Source: Nostoc sp. UHCC 0702 (GTDB taxonomy: Bacteria; Cyanobacteriota; Cyanobacteriia; Cyanobacteriales; Nostocaceae). Taken from it: DNA of 64,000 nucleotides. The position numbers were made by a program, and so were the translations under genes. Below the pieces are notes generated by a model that was given only the letters and a program-made list of their open reading frames with translations, ran no database searches and was not told where the DNA came from. The stretch lies in NCBI GenBank assembly GCA_017164015.1, contig CP071065.1, positions 2,198,501-2,262,500 on the forward strand, written 5' to 3'. Of this stretch, positions 27,299 through 36,140 are shown piece after piece. Every line of letters begins with the position of its first letter. The stretch's first letter is position 1.

Positions 27299-28168
27299 TT
27301 ATTTATCATGTGTACCGATTGTTAAACCACGATTTGGAGTCCAATTTTCGACTCGTTGTTGGTTTAATTCGGCCACGCCCAACAAGCGATAAATTGTATC
27401 GACAGAAACCGGAGAAATTTGTCCAATAGCAAACATGATTTTTGTCAAGGTTTCTGTTAGAAGATTTTCATTGACAATTACCTCTGCCTTGTTGTGCTTA
27501 ATGGCTTGAATTACAGCATTTACTACTCTCGTTGGTGTCGAAACACCTGCTAGTTTAGGTGCGGGTATGTGGCTATCAGCAGTCATGCCAATTTCAGAAA
27601 CATATCCTGGACAAATTGATGAAAAATAAATGCCAGTACCTGCCAATTCCTGACGCATTGCATCAGTCCACATAATTAAACCTGCTTTACTGGCAGAATA
27701 AATGCTGTTGTAAGCAACGCCTTTTTTACCAGCTAAAGAAGCAATATTGACAATGTGACCGTTACCCCGTTCTTTCATACTGGGCAGTAATAAACGGGTT
27801 AATTCCATAGCAGACAACAGATTAGTTCCTAATACTGACTGAATCTCCTCTGTAGAATAGTCTGTAAAAGCTCGATGAATTTCTATGCCAGCATTATTAA
27901 TCAAGATATCAATTGGAGCAACAAATTCTTGAATTTGCTCCACTAGAACTAGCAATTCCGTCAAGTTTTGAATGTCAAACGGAATACTGATTCCTTGACC
28001 ACCCAAAGCCTTGATTTCATTACATGTTTGATCTAGCCTTGATTTAGAACGAGAAATGCAAACTATAGTTGCTTGCTCTCTCGCTAATGCACGCGCAACA
28101 TATACACCCAGACCGCGTGAAGCACCGGTCAACAATACTGTTTTTCCTTTGAGAGTTACCATGCTCAA
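27299..28168 (-). CDS. hetN: HetN-type ketoacyl reductase (short-chain dehydrogenase)
   Basis: In Anabaena, HetN suppresses extra heterocysts and is made in heterocysts; it has an SDR fold. The 289-residue protein has TGASRGLG (14-21), NNAG (91-94) and Ser144-Tyr157-Lys161 (IAS...YSASK), so reductase residues are complete. The place of the signalling motif ERGSGR reads ERGNGH (133-138), meaning the RGSGR pentapeptide is absent (see findings). Position beside hetI and the hgl operon supports hetN rather than a generic reductase. It is last in the minus-strand series, 157 bp after the docking-domain gene. Confidence 0.85.
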   Translation of the reverse strand: MSMVTLKGKTVLLTGASRGLGVYVARALAREQATIVCISRSKSRLDQTCNEIKALGGQGISIPFDIQNLTELLVLVEQIQEFVAPIDILINNAGIEIHRAFTDYSTEEIQSVLGTNLLSAMELTRLLLPSMKERGNGHIVNIASLAGKKGVAYNSIYSASKAGLIMWTDAMRQELAGTGIYFSSICPGYVSEIGMTADSHIPAPKLAGVSTPTRVVNAVIQAIKHNKAEVIVNENLLTETLTKIMFAIGQISPVSVDTIYRLLGVAELNQQRVENWTPNRGLTIGTHDK

Positions 28169-28325
28169 ATGAACCCCGATTGTATTTTGTAAGCTGTTTA
28201 GATAAGTATTTGTTTGGCTTACGCAGAGCAGGACACTTTTGTGATTTAATTCCCAAAGTTAAACAAAGTGTAGGTCGTGTACAGGCATAGATAAAAAGTG
28301 CTAATAATAGCACTTTTCAAGTAGT

Positions 28326-30206
28326 TTATTTGTTGGTTAATTTACCCTTGAGAGAAGCAAAATGTTTACCCCCTAACTCAATAGTTGATTGTTCACACCC
28401 TGTTTTCAATCTTGCTAACAAATACTCCAAATTAGGACTGATAATATTAGTGCCATGATCTGGTTCTATCAAACAGGCTAAATTCATATCTGTGCCATAT
28501 TGATTCACTAAATTATAAATACCTAAAAAGTTGAACACCCCTGATTCATAAGTACCACAAGGTACAGAAGGATTGTTAACTCCCATGAAATATTCATGCT
28601 GTTGTAACCACTCAACTGCTGGGTATCCGTGGAAATGGATCATCGGCATTCCATTGCTAATTAAATTTGGTGTATAGAGAGATGCGGACATTGCGATCGC
28701 TAGCATGACATACACATCATAAGAAGGCTTGATATCTGCTAATTGCGGATCAATTCCCTGTGGTAAATCTAGCAATAACCTATCAGTTAAACCAATTCTG
28801 AGAATGTCACTTTCTAGTTGCAAATTAGTTTTATTCGAGCCAGAACGAGCGCTACAAATCCAGATATCAGGAATTTGTTTAAACTTATATTCTGCTCCTA
28901 TTTTGGTTTTTAAATACCGTCTACCGATGGTATTTTGTCGGACTTCATCACTATTGAAGCCAGTCACAGGAGTTAAGCTTTGCCACTCATGTTCGGGTAT
29001 TTCAACTTCACCAATATACTGCGGTGGTTCTGCATAAGCAACAAAACCGTAAGAAACACCAGTTCTACCATTAACGATGACATTGACAATATCCCGATGA
29101 GATTGTCTTTTAATCACTTCACTCAGTTTGGAACCTGGAGGAAAGAGATTTGTATCTGCTAGCTGAGTACTCAAGCTAACTAATTTTTGTGCATAACTTG
29201 ATGACTGGGGATTGTAGTTACCTAATTTAAATTTGCTCAGAGGTAGCGGTAATATGGGGACATAAACTTTAGGAATGAGTGACTTTAAAACAAACCCATC
29301 AACTTCATCTCTAGAAAATACTGAATCAGACAGATTCATGTTTAAAATAGAAAATTGCGAATCAGATACTCCAATCACAATTTCCGAGAAAGTTCTGACA
29401 AGAGTATTCAAACCCATCTTGATTTTTTGCTGATAAGGAGTTTGAAAATTCACAAACTCTTTATCTAAATCTGTAAGAACAATTACCTGAGTATTGGTAG
29501 GGTCTTCGATAAATTTAGCAGCACAATCTTCTGCCCAACCAATCAAACTTGCAATTCGGGAAACTGAGATTTTGCGCTCTTTCAAAATAAAGCGCGAATA
29601 CAACTGATACAACTGCTCGGCTGTAAAAGTCTCAGCACGGCTTCTTACCGAAGGTGGTCTATCAACATCAATAACAGCATTAATTCCAGTTTTAACTACT
29701 CTGGTTTTGATGCTTTTTTTGATGTTAGTTAAGGGAATATTGATTTCATAGCGGAACTCTGTAGTAGCTTGTTGCCAAGGTGTAACATTGACCCCATATT
29801 CTTGCAACTTCTGTTCTAGTTCGGCTCGAAATTTGAGGATTTCTGCATTTTTGTATCCCTTGGGCAAAGGTCTAAAAGTGATACTTAACCTTTGAGCCAT
29901 GAGTTTAGGATCAATAATTGGTTCCTTACACTCAAGACTTAATTGATCGCCAGATTCTCCAATTAAACGACCAATAGTTTGTAAACTTAAACCTTGTGGT
30001 AATGGTATTGTAGGAGTAATAGGGGTATTGCGCTCACGTAAAAATTCCAAAATTTCTGGCTTGCGAGCAGTTATTTCTGCCTGAATATCTGGTGTTAATA
30101 CTCCCTTGGGAGAACGGATATTTAATTTTTCATTCTCAACCCAAATTTGTACACCTTTTTGGGTGAGACTCGCCAAAATTTCTGATGCATTCATAGTTAT
30201 TTCCAA
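28326..30206 (-). CDS. unknown 626-residue protein with N-terminal TubC-type docking domain
   Basis: Residues about 6-57 (ASEILASLTQKGVQIWVENEKLNI...LTPDIQAEITARKPEILEFL in parts) match the TubC N-terminal docking domain. That is a roughly 50-residue fold used by NRPS/PKS subunits to grip the C-terminal tail of the previous subunit. The remaining 570 residues match no family I know. Notable segments are NVIVNGRTGVSYGFVAYAEPP (about 373), MIHFHGYPAVEWL (about 538) and a Cys-containing NPSVPCGTYESGVFNFLG. There is no Rossmann motif, so it is not a thioester reductase. It lies between the free ACP and hetN, where hglB is expected. A tailoring or release role is inference. The start is ATG 30206 or ATG 30194. 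Confidence 0.75.
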   Translation of the reverse strand: MEITMNASEILASLTQKGVQIWVENEKLNIRSPKGVLTPDIQAEITARKPEILEFLRERNTPITPTIPLPQGLSLQTIGRLIGESGDQLSLECKEPIIDPKLMAQRLSITFRPLPKGYKNAEILKFRAELEQKLQEYGVNVTPWQQATTEFRYEINIPLTNIKKSIKTRVVKTGINAVIDVDRPPSVRSRAETFTAEQLYQLYSRFILKERKISVSRIASLIGWAEDCAAKFIEDPTNTQVIVLTDLDKEFVNFQTPYQQKIKMGLNTLVRTFSEIVIGVSDSQFSILNMNLSDSVFSRDEVDGFVLKSLIPKVYVPILPLPLSKFKLGNYNPQSSSYAQKLVSLSTQLADTNLFPPGSKLSEVIKRQSHRDIVNVIVNGRTGVSYGFVAYAEPPQYIGEVEIPEHEWQSLTPVTGFNSDEVRQNTIGRRYLKTKIGAEYKFKQIPDIWICSARSGSNKTNLQLESDILRIGLTDRLLLDLPQGIDPQLADIKPSYDVYVMLAIAMSASLYTPNLISNGMPMIHFHGYPAVEWLQQHEYFMGVNNPSVPCGTYESGVFNFLGIYNLVNQYGTDMNLACLIEPDHGTNIISPNLEYLLARLKTGCEQSTIELGGKHFASLKGKLTNK

Positions 30207-30287
30207 ATTATTTTAAGACAATTGGTGAAATTATTTGCTCACACAACAAAACATAAAAAACTTCTTACCCCTCCCCCCTCTCTATTT

Positions 30288-30581
30288 TTAAATCTCAAAC
30301 ACTTCTGACTCAGAAGCTTGAGATTCTTCAGCTAACCGTTGGGAAAGTAATTCAATAGTGGGATAATGCCAAAGCAGTAAGGGAGACAGTTGAAAACCCA
30401 AAAACTTACCTGCTTTTGCAGCTAGAAGCATACCCTGCGCTGAATCTAAACCATAACTATCAAGAGGCGCTTGCATGTCTATTTCTGTTGCCTCAACTCC
30501 TAGTAATTCAGCTATATGAGATGTTAGCCAAGTTTGAATTTCTTCTACTGTATAAGTGGGAATTGGATTAGATAAACTCAT
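30288..30581 (-). CDS. free-standing acyl carrier protein
   Basis: This is a 97-residue carrier protein. The phosphopantetheine site is Ser47 in YGLDSAQGM, with the preceding PLDSYGLD and following [19 protein letters not shown] typical of PKS-type ACPs. The N-terminus ([21 protein letters not shown]) resembles the ACP that begins HglB/HetM as I remember it, suggesting descent from a split hglB. The C-terminal tail is acidic and ends SESEVFEI, a plausible ligand for the docking domain of the next gene. It should be activated by HetI. It lies 129 bp after hglA and 81 bp before the docking-domain gene. Confidence 0.9.
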   Translation of the reverse strand: MSLSNPIPTYTVEEIQTWLTSHIAELLGVEATEIDMQAPLDSYGLDSAQGMLLAAKAGKFLGFQLSPLLLWHYPTIELLSQRLAEESQASESEVFEI

Positions 30582-30623
30582 GTGCCAACCTTAAAGATAG
30601 TCTTGGATTTCTGGTAATTTAAC

Positions 30624-30687
30624 TTCGTGTCTTTGTGTCTTAGTGGTTGAAGATTATTAGCCACAAAGGCACCAAGACACAAAGAAA
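30624..30687. repeat. interspersed hairpin repeat (TTCGTGTCTTTGTG type)
   Basis: GTGTCTTTGTGTCTTAGTGG pairs imperfectly with CCACAAAGGCACCAAGACAC. Similar hairpins lie at 32425-32488 and about 47100-47160. It sits between hglA and the ACP gene. Confidence 0.75.
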
Positions 30688-30710
30688 TCTGACAATTTAC
30701 TTTCTGACGC

Positions 30711-32390
30711 TTAAATCACCGCTGATAAGTTAACAGAATATTCGGGGCGATACTGACTGTAATATTCAGGGATTTGTATTCCTTGCATTTTCAAACTTTG
30801 GATGCGGTATAAAAATGCTGCTCCTGTCATAATATGGTAAGCAACATCAACAACTCGGCGATTATGTGGTTCGGCTAGATAAGAACCTTGCACCCAGTTA
30901 TTGAAGCTACCCATTGCTGGGCCGCACCAAATTTGATAATCGACTTCTCTACCTTTTTCGCCAGAACTAGACCAGCGAGAGGATAATCCTAAATACCAGC
31001 GGAAAATTAACGCCATTTTCAGCTTGGGATTATTGACAGCTTTACCTAATTTCTCAGGATTTTTTTGAGATAGATAAGCTGCTGTTCCTTCCCATACTTC
31101 AGCAATAGTTTTGCGGAAAATTTGCTTTTCTAATTTCTCTCTTTCGGCGAAAGGAATTTCTTCAATTGAGTCATAATTTCTGTATAACTCATACAATTTT
31201 TGTGCCCGCATGGGAAACAATGTCCCTCGTTTGAGAACTTGAAGTTTTACCCCCATTTCAAACATATCTGCTGCTGGCGCCATCATGACATCAGCCATTT
31301 CTGCTTGTGCTAATAGTTGCTTAGTATGTTCACAAGCGCCTGATTCAATGCAAGATTGATTAATTGAGCCAGTCATGACATAAGCAGCACCCATCATAAA
31401 GGCTGCTAAAGCTGATTGTGGTGTGGCAATTCCACCTGCTACTCCCACTCTAATAGGTTGTTCATAATGATATTGTGCTTGAATTTCATCGCGCAAAGCA
31501 ATAATTGAAGGCAACAAACAAACCAAGGGACGATTATCTGTATGACCACCAGAATCAGCCTCAACAGTAATATCATCAGCCATAGGAACTTTGGCTGCAA
31601 GTTTTGCTTGTAACTCAGTAATTAATCCTTGTTCAACAAGTTCTTTAATAATTCTGGCTGGTGCTGGTTGCAGAAATTTACTGGCTACTTCTCGACGAGA
31701 AATTTTCGCAATGACTTTGTTTTTGATTTCAATTTGATTGGCATCATTTAAACAAAGTCCAGCAACACGGTAGTAAACAATGTTGGGAGTTAAGTCGAGA
31801 AATGCAGAAGCTTCTACAGTTCTTACTTGATATTTGAGGTATAAATCTACAGCGCGGCGTTCAATGGCAAGTTCGCTAGGACTGTGAATTAAATTAAAAG
31901 CATAGGGGCCGTGAGGTAAAGCTTGTTGAATGCGATTAATTGCTGATTCTAAACGATCTGGAGTTAAACCGCCTGCGCCAAAGGAACTTAAAATCTTTTC
32001 TTTACCAAGGGTGATAACCATTTCTTCAGAAGCAATTCCACCAGCCATTGCGCCAGTGACGTAGGCATATTTTACGCCATGAAAGGAGAGAAAATTAGGA
32101 TCGCCCAACTGTTGAATGCAGATTGGTGCAACAGATGTGAGTAGTTCTACTTGTGCTGTTGTACCATTCTCAGCAGGACATAAATAACCTTCGTTTGTTA
32201 CACCAATTTTTCCGGCAACTTTCAAAATGTAACAAGGTTTATCTAAGGCTAACAATTTATCCTTGATGGCTGTCTGCTCAAAAGATATACCATCTAAAGA
32301 CCCTTTCCAAAAAAGGTTTTGATTGTAGGTATAGGCAGAAAAGCCAAGACCATTATCAAGTTTATTGAGCAGCACATCTACAGTGGTCAC
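30711..32390 (-). CDS. hglA: PfaD-type FMN enoyl reductase, HglA
   Basis: PfaD-family proteins are FMN-dependent TIM-barrel enoyl reductases that saturate double bonds in trans for PUFA-type synthases. This 559-residue protein fits in length and motifs: VKYAYVTGAMAGGIASEEMV, SFGAGGLTPDRLESAI, EADSGGHTDNRPLVCLLPSI, IRVGVAGGIATPQSALAAFMMGAAYVMTGSINQ and SGACEHTKQLLAQAEMADV. It is cytosolic. In heterocyst glycolipid synthesis it would help make the saturated C26-28 chain. Symbol from gene order hglE-G-D-C-A, recalled from the literature. It lies 105 bp after hglC in the operon. Confidence 0.85.
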   Translation of the reverse strand: MTTVDVLLNKLDNGLGFSAYTYNQNLFWKGSLDGISFEQTAIKDKLLALDKPCYILKVAGKIGVTNEGYLCPAENGTTAQVELLTSVAPICIQQLGDPNFLSFHGVKYAYVTGAMAGGIASEEMVITLGKEKILSSFGAGGLTPDRLESAINRIQQALPHGPYAFNLIHSPSELAIERRAVDLYLKYQVRTVEASAFLDLTPNIVYYRVAGLCLNDANQIEIKNKVIAKISRREVASKFLQPAPARIIKELVEQGLITELQAKLAAKVPMADDITVEADSGGHTDNRPLVCLLPSIIALRDEIQAQYHYEQPIRVGVAGGIATPQSALAAFMMGAAYVMTGSINQSCIESGACEHTKQLLAQAEMADVMMAPAADMFEMGVKLQVLKRGTLFPMRAQKLYELYRNYDSIEEIPFAEREKLEKQIFRKTIAEVWEGTAAYLSQKNPEKLGKAVNNPKLKMALIFRWYLGLSSRWSSSGEKGREVDYQIWCGPAMGSFNNWVQGSYLAEPHNRRVVDVAYHIMTGAAFLYRIQSLKMQGIQIPEYYSQYRPEYSVNLSAVI

Positions 32391-32424
32391 AGTCGCTATT
32401 CCTCAAGTTTACTAACTATTTGTT

Positions 32425-32488
32425 TGTTCTTTATGTCTTGGTGTCTTGGTGGTAACTTTAAAACCACTAAGACACAAAGACACTAAGG
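32425..32488. repeat. interspersed hairpin repeat between hglC and hglA
   Basis: GTCTTGGTGTCTTGGTGGT pairs with ACCACTAAGACACAAAGAC. It is the same family as 30624-30687. Confidence 0.75.
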
Positions 32489-32495
32489 TAATTGT

Positions 32496-35400
32496 TTATT
32501 CATTCAGTAAGTTTTCAGCACAAGCTAGTTGTAGTTGAATGATTTCGCTCATTTGTTTACTAAAATCTTGTCTGGCTTTTAAAAAGGCAGTATGGGATTT
32601 TGTTATCCGAGAATTGTTTGTAGTCAGTGTTTGATACTGGGATTGCTTGGCATCAAGTATGTTGATTGTGTTGTCAACTTCGTTTGTAGACGGAATAGCT
32701 TGAGGAATTACTTGTTTGGTGGTAGTTGACTCAAAAAATTGTAGTTGTTCTTGAGGTGCAAAACCGTGTTCAATGATAGTTTTCATCTGGACTTCTGCGG
32801 GCTGAGTTTTGGCGGGTGAAATGTTTTGAAAAGGACTGTCAGCATTAACAACTTTCTGGTTAATTTTCAGAGAATTTATCAGTTGTGAATCGCTGAATAT
32901 TGGTATATTTTGATGCTGTTTTGGAGAGCGATCGCGCCTGTATTTCTCCGCAATATTTTGGAACAGTTTGCGGTTCTCTTCACTCAATATTGTGGCGGTA
33001 ATCGAATTGCCTCCCAAGGTTACGGTTCTCAGGGTTGCTTTATTTTGATTGCTAGTTCCTTGGATAGGGTTGTAGAGTGGTGCTAAATTTAAAGCAACTC
33101 GATGGCTAATCAGTTTTGCTAATGCTTTGACAATAGAAGTATGGTCATCCATACCTCTACGATTGAGGGATACTGTGATATGTTCTTTGTCTTCTAAAAT
33201 CTTATCGATCCAGCGAGAACAAACACTACCAGCACCAGCTTCAATAAATATTCTTGCACCGTCGTTGTAAACACGGTCAACTAGTTTGGTAAAATCAAGT
33301 TGTTGGGAAAGTCCGGTGGCAATACTGCGAGCAATTTCACCATTTTCAAGTTTAATAGGTTGATACTCAGCAGCAGAATAAAACACAACACCAGGAATAT
33401 TTTGCGATGGTAAAGTGTTTAATTTTACTAATTCATCGTACTCCGATCGCATGGCTTCACAATGAATCACATGGTCGAAGGGAGCAGGAAAAGCGTTACA
33501 ACCTAAAGCTGTAATTACTCGCTGACAGGCTGCTGGTTCCCCGGCAATTAATACTTCTTCATCAGTATTAATCTGAGTTAAATAAACACGCGGTTCATTT
33601 TTTAAACATTCTCTGACCTGAGATACACTGGCCATGAGAACATAGTTACTCCAAAGATTATTGTCTGAAGTGGAAGCAGTTTTTGGTAATTGCCAATACT
33701 CACGCACAGCATTTTTTGGCCCTGATAATCTATCGCCAAACAAAGCTGAAGAGTTAAAGCTGCTACTTCCTTGATAAAAATTACTCCAAACTCCTTGGGC
33801 AACCATCATGCTTGTTTCACCCAAGCTATACCCAAACACATATTTGGGTTTAATTTGAAAATCATCACTAATAATTGTGGTGATTAATCTGGTAAAAAAC
33901 ATTTCCGCTTCAAACATTGCTAAAGAATCATTTAGCAATCGTTTTTCTAACGTTTCTAAATGTCTGGTTGACAATTTATTCAAGCTTCGCGGGAAAACCA
34001 GCCTCTCCACATCAGCAACGCGTTGGTAAATACTTTTAACCATCGAGTCTTGGTAGACTCTAGGGAACAAGCGAAACAAATTACGACCGATACCAACATA
34101 TGAATTAACCGCTGCTGGATAAACGTAAGCAATTTCACCTTTTTTACCCAATGGGTTAGCCGTAAAGTAACTACCTGCTGGTGTTAACCAGTCTGTCCCC
34201 CGGTCAAAAGCACTATTGACACCTTTACGGGCAGATTCAATTTCTCGGAGTAATTCTTTTTTGTTACGTCCAGTAATTGCTAAAGCGTATTTGGCTTGTG
34301 AATTCTGCCTAAAGGTAGCAAAAGTTTGGCTAGCAGTAGCTAATAAAGAAGAACTTTGATCAATACTTTGTTGGAGATTATCCAAAGCCTCTAGTAAAGT
34401 TGAACGCTGGTCGCCTGCTATGGGGAACAGATGAAAAGGCATTTGTTCGAGATAGCTGCTGCTGTATTGTTGTTGGTCAGGTTCTTCCGACAAGATTAAA
34501 TGGGCGTAAGTCCCATCACATCCGATACTGTTAACCGCTGCAATTCGCCGTGTGGACTCTTTAGCGAGAAACCAAGGTCTTGATTCCGTAGCTACATAGA
34601 AAGGACTACCTTCCCATAATTGTGGTGCTTTCACACCAGACCAGTTAGGAGTGGCGGGAATGTACTTGTGATAGAGACACAAAGCAGTTTTGATTAAACT
34701 GGCAATTCCAGAGGCTACCTGAGTGTTACCAATATTAGCTTTGACGCTACCGATAGCACAGTGCAAACCATTACCTACCGCAGGATAAGCTTGTATTAAG
34801 CCGGTGATTTCTGCTTCATCTTCGTCAGGTACACCACTACCGCAAACCTCTACATACTTAACTTGGGCGGGTTGAATTCCTGCTTGCTGGAAAGCTTCGT
34901 GACAAACTTGGGTAACGGTTGCTGCATCGCCAGAACTAGAGTAGACTTGCCCAAAACTCAAGGCATCAACAACTGCATAGATGCGATCGCCATTTTCTTT
35001 AGCAGTATCATAATGCTTGAGTACAACTGCACCAGCACCTTCGCCAATTGTCCAACCATTGACTTTTTGGTCATAACTTAAGGTATTGGCACCTGTGTTA
35101 ATTGCTGCCAACTGATTTCGCAACAACACACTTTCTACCCCGCCAGCTAAATCAACGGCACCAACGACCACTGCATCTGCTTCCCCAGAAATCAGTAGCA
35201 TTTGTGCCACTTCCAAGGCTTTAAAAGCGGAGGTTTCCACCCCTGTGATGGTGAAGGAAGGCCCGGTAAAATTCCACAACGAGGAAACCCGACTCGCCAT
35301 GATGTTGGCGATGTAACTAAGATATTCACCAATATCTACTTGATGGTGGACGCTATCTTTGACAATAGTTTCCAGTTGGGCAATTTGTTCTTGGGGTAAA

Positions 35401-35864
35401 GTAATTTCCGCAGCGTTTAAGCCGTCTTTAATTTGCCAAGACAAATCCCAGCGTTGTTGTAGCTGGTGGACAGATAATTCTGTCTCAGCCGCAATAATCA
35501 CCGCCACATTACCGCCTTCTGGGATTTTCGCATCTTTGAGGGCGCGATCGGCAACCTTTAGCAGTAATAGTTGTTGTGGGTTGAGTTTTTCTACTTCATT
35601 TGGGGGGATTTTGTAACCGAGAGTATCAATGTCAAAATCTGTAATGTATGCCCCTACTGGTGCTTTTCCCTCTGCTAAACCGTACTCTTGCAATAAGTCT
35701 TTTTGTGCTTCTATGCCATACCATCTTTTCGGCGGTAGGGGAATAAAATGCTGTTTGCCATCATAAATACTCCGTTCAAAAGCATCTAATCCATTGCAGT
35801 CACCGAAAAAGGCATCCATGCCGACAATGGCAATCCTATTACTTTCTTGTTCAAACATCATCAA
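32496..35864 (-). CDS. hglC: PfaB-like protein HglC: inactive ketosynthase domain plus acyltransferase
   Basis: This 1122-residue synthase subunit begins with a KS-like domain (about 10-460, IAIVGMDAFFGDCNG to VNSIGCDGTYAHLILSE). All three catalytic positions are changed: Cys to Glu210 (GVETSAF), His to Cys341 (EVCGSGV) and His to Asn380 (KANIGNTQ). It therefore cannot condense and probably acts as a chain-length-factor-like partner. An acyltransferase domain follows (about 575-900) with the nucleophile Ser680 in GYSLGE and His in VIHCEAM. The C-terminal roughly 180 residues look like a linker plus helix (FSKQMSEIIQLQLACAENLL), perhaps for docking. The layout resembles PfaB. Confidence 0.88.
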   Translation of the reverse strand: MMMFEQESNRIAIVGMDAFFGDCNGLDAFERSIYDGKQHFIPLPPKRWYGIEAQKDLLQEYGLAEGKAPVGAYITDFDIDTLGYKIPPNEVEKLNPQQLLLLKVADRALKDAKIPEGGNVAVIIAAETELSVHQLQQRWDLSWQIKDGLNAAEITLPQEQIAQLETIVKDSVHHQVDIGEYLSYIANIMASRVSSLWNFTGPSFTITGVETSAFKALEVAQMLLISGEADAVVVGAVDLAGGVESVLLRNQLAAINTGANTLSYDQKVNGWTIGEGAGAVVLKHYDTAKENGDRIYAVVDALSFGQVYSSSGDAATVTQVCHEAFQQAGIQPAQVKYVEVCGSGVPDEDEAEITGLIQAYPAVGNGLHCAIGSVKANIGNTQVASGIASLIKTALCLYHKYIPATPNWSGVKAPQLWEGSPFYVATESRPWFLAKESTRRIAAVNSIGCDGTYAHLILSEEPDQQQYSSSYLEQMPFHLFPIAGDQRSTLLEALDNLQQSIDQSSSLLATASQTFATFRQNSQAKYALAITGRNKKELLREIESARKGVNSAFDRGTDWLTPAGSYFTANPLGKKGEIAYVYPAAVNSYVGIGRNLFRLFPRVYQDSMVKSIYQRVADVERLVFPRSLNKLSTRHLETLEKRLLNDSLAMFEAEMFFTRLITTIISDDFQIKPKYVFGYSLGETSMMVAQGVWSNFYQGSSSFNSSALFGDRLSGPKNAVREYWQLPKTASTSDNNLWSNYVLMASVSQVRECLKNEPRVYLTQINTDEEVLIAGEPAACQRVITALGCNAFPAPFDHVIHCEAMRSEYDELVKLNTLPSQNIPGVVFYSAAEYQPIKLENGEIARSIATGLSQQLDFTKLVDRVYNDGARIFIEAGAGSVCSRWIDKILEDKEHITVSLNRRGMDDHTSIVKALAKLISHRVALNLAPLYNPIQGTSNQNKATLRTVTLGGNSITATILSEENRKLFQNIAEKYRRDRSPKQHQNIPIFSDSQLINSLKINQKVVNADSPFQNISPAKTQPAEVQMKTIIEHGFAPQEQLQFFESTTTKQVIPQAIPSTNEVDNTINILDAKQSQYQTLTTNNSRITKSHTAFLKARQDFSKQMSEIIQLQLACAENLLNE

Positions 35865-35897
35865 TATAAAGTGTGAGGGGTGAAATGTGAAGATACA

Positions 35898-35925
35898 GTA
35901 GGGGCGTACAGCTGTACGCCCCTAC
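35898..35925. repeat. perfect 28-bp palindrome between hglD and hglC
   Basis: Same sequence family as 14811-14840 (GTAGGGGCG ends, CAGCTG centre). In the polycistronic RNA it would form a stable hairpin about 35 bp before the hglC start. Confidence 0.8.
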
Positions 35926-35933
35926 AGCTGATT

Positions 35934-36092
35934 TATATCAAGTTCGGCTAATTACTTACGATCTAGTCGGTTTGCTTGGTAATTGGTAATTGGTTTTGAG
36001 TATTACCTATTACCCATTACCCATTACCTATTACCAATTACCAATTACCGACCTCCACAGATATCATAAGTGTTTAAACGGGCATGATATTA
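35934..36092. repeat. MITE copy 1 (TATATCAAG/TGATATTA ends)
   Basis: A 159-bp element with imperfect terminal inverted repeats of about 28 bp (TATCAAGTTCGGCTAATTACTTA against the reverse complement of the right end). The interior is GGTAATTGG/ATTACC-type repeats. Its flanks are nearly identical to 40033-40191, but the 51-bp interior 35985-36035 is inverted between the two copies. Confidence 0.88.
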
Positions 36093-36140
36093 TGTGTTGT
36101 TCTTCTTTCTTCGCGGAGTGTAAAGTATAAAATTCATACT

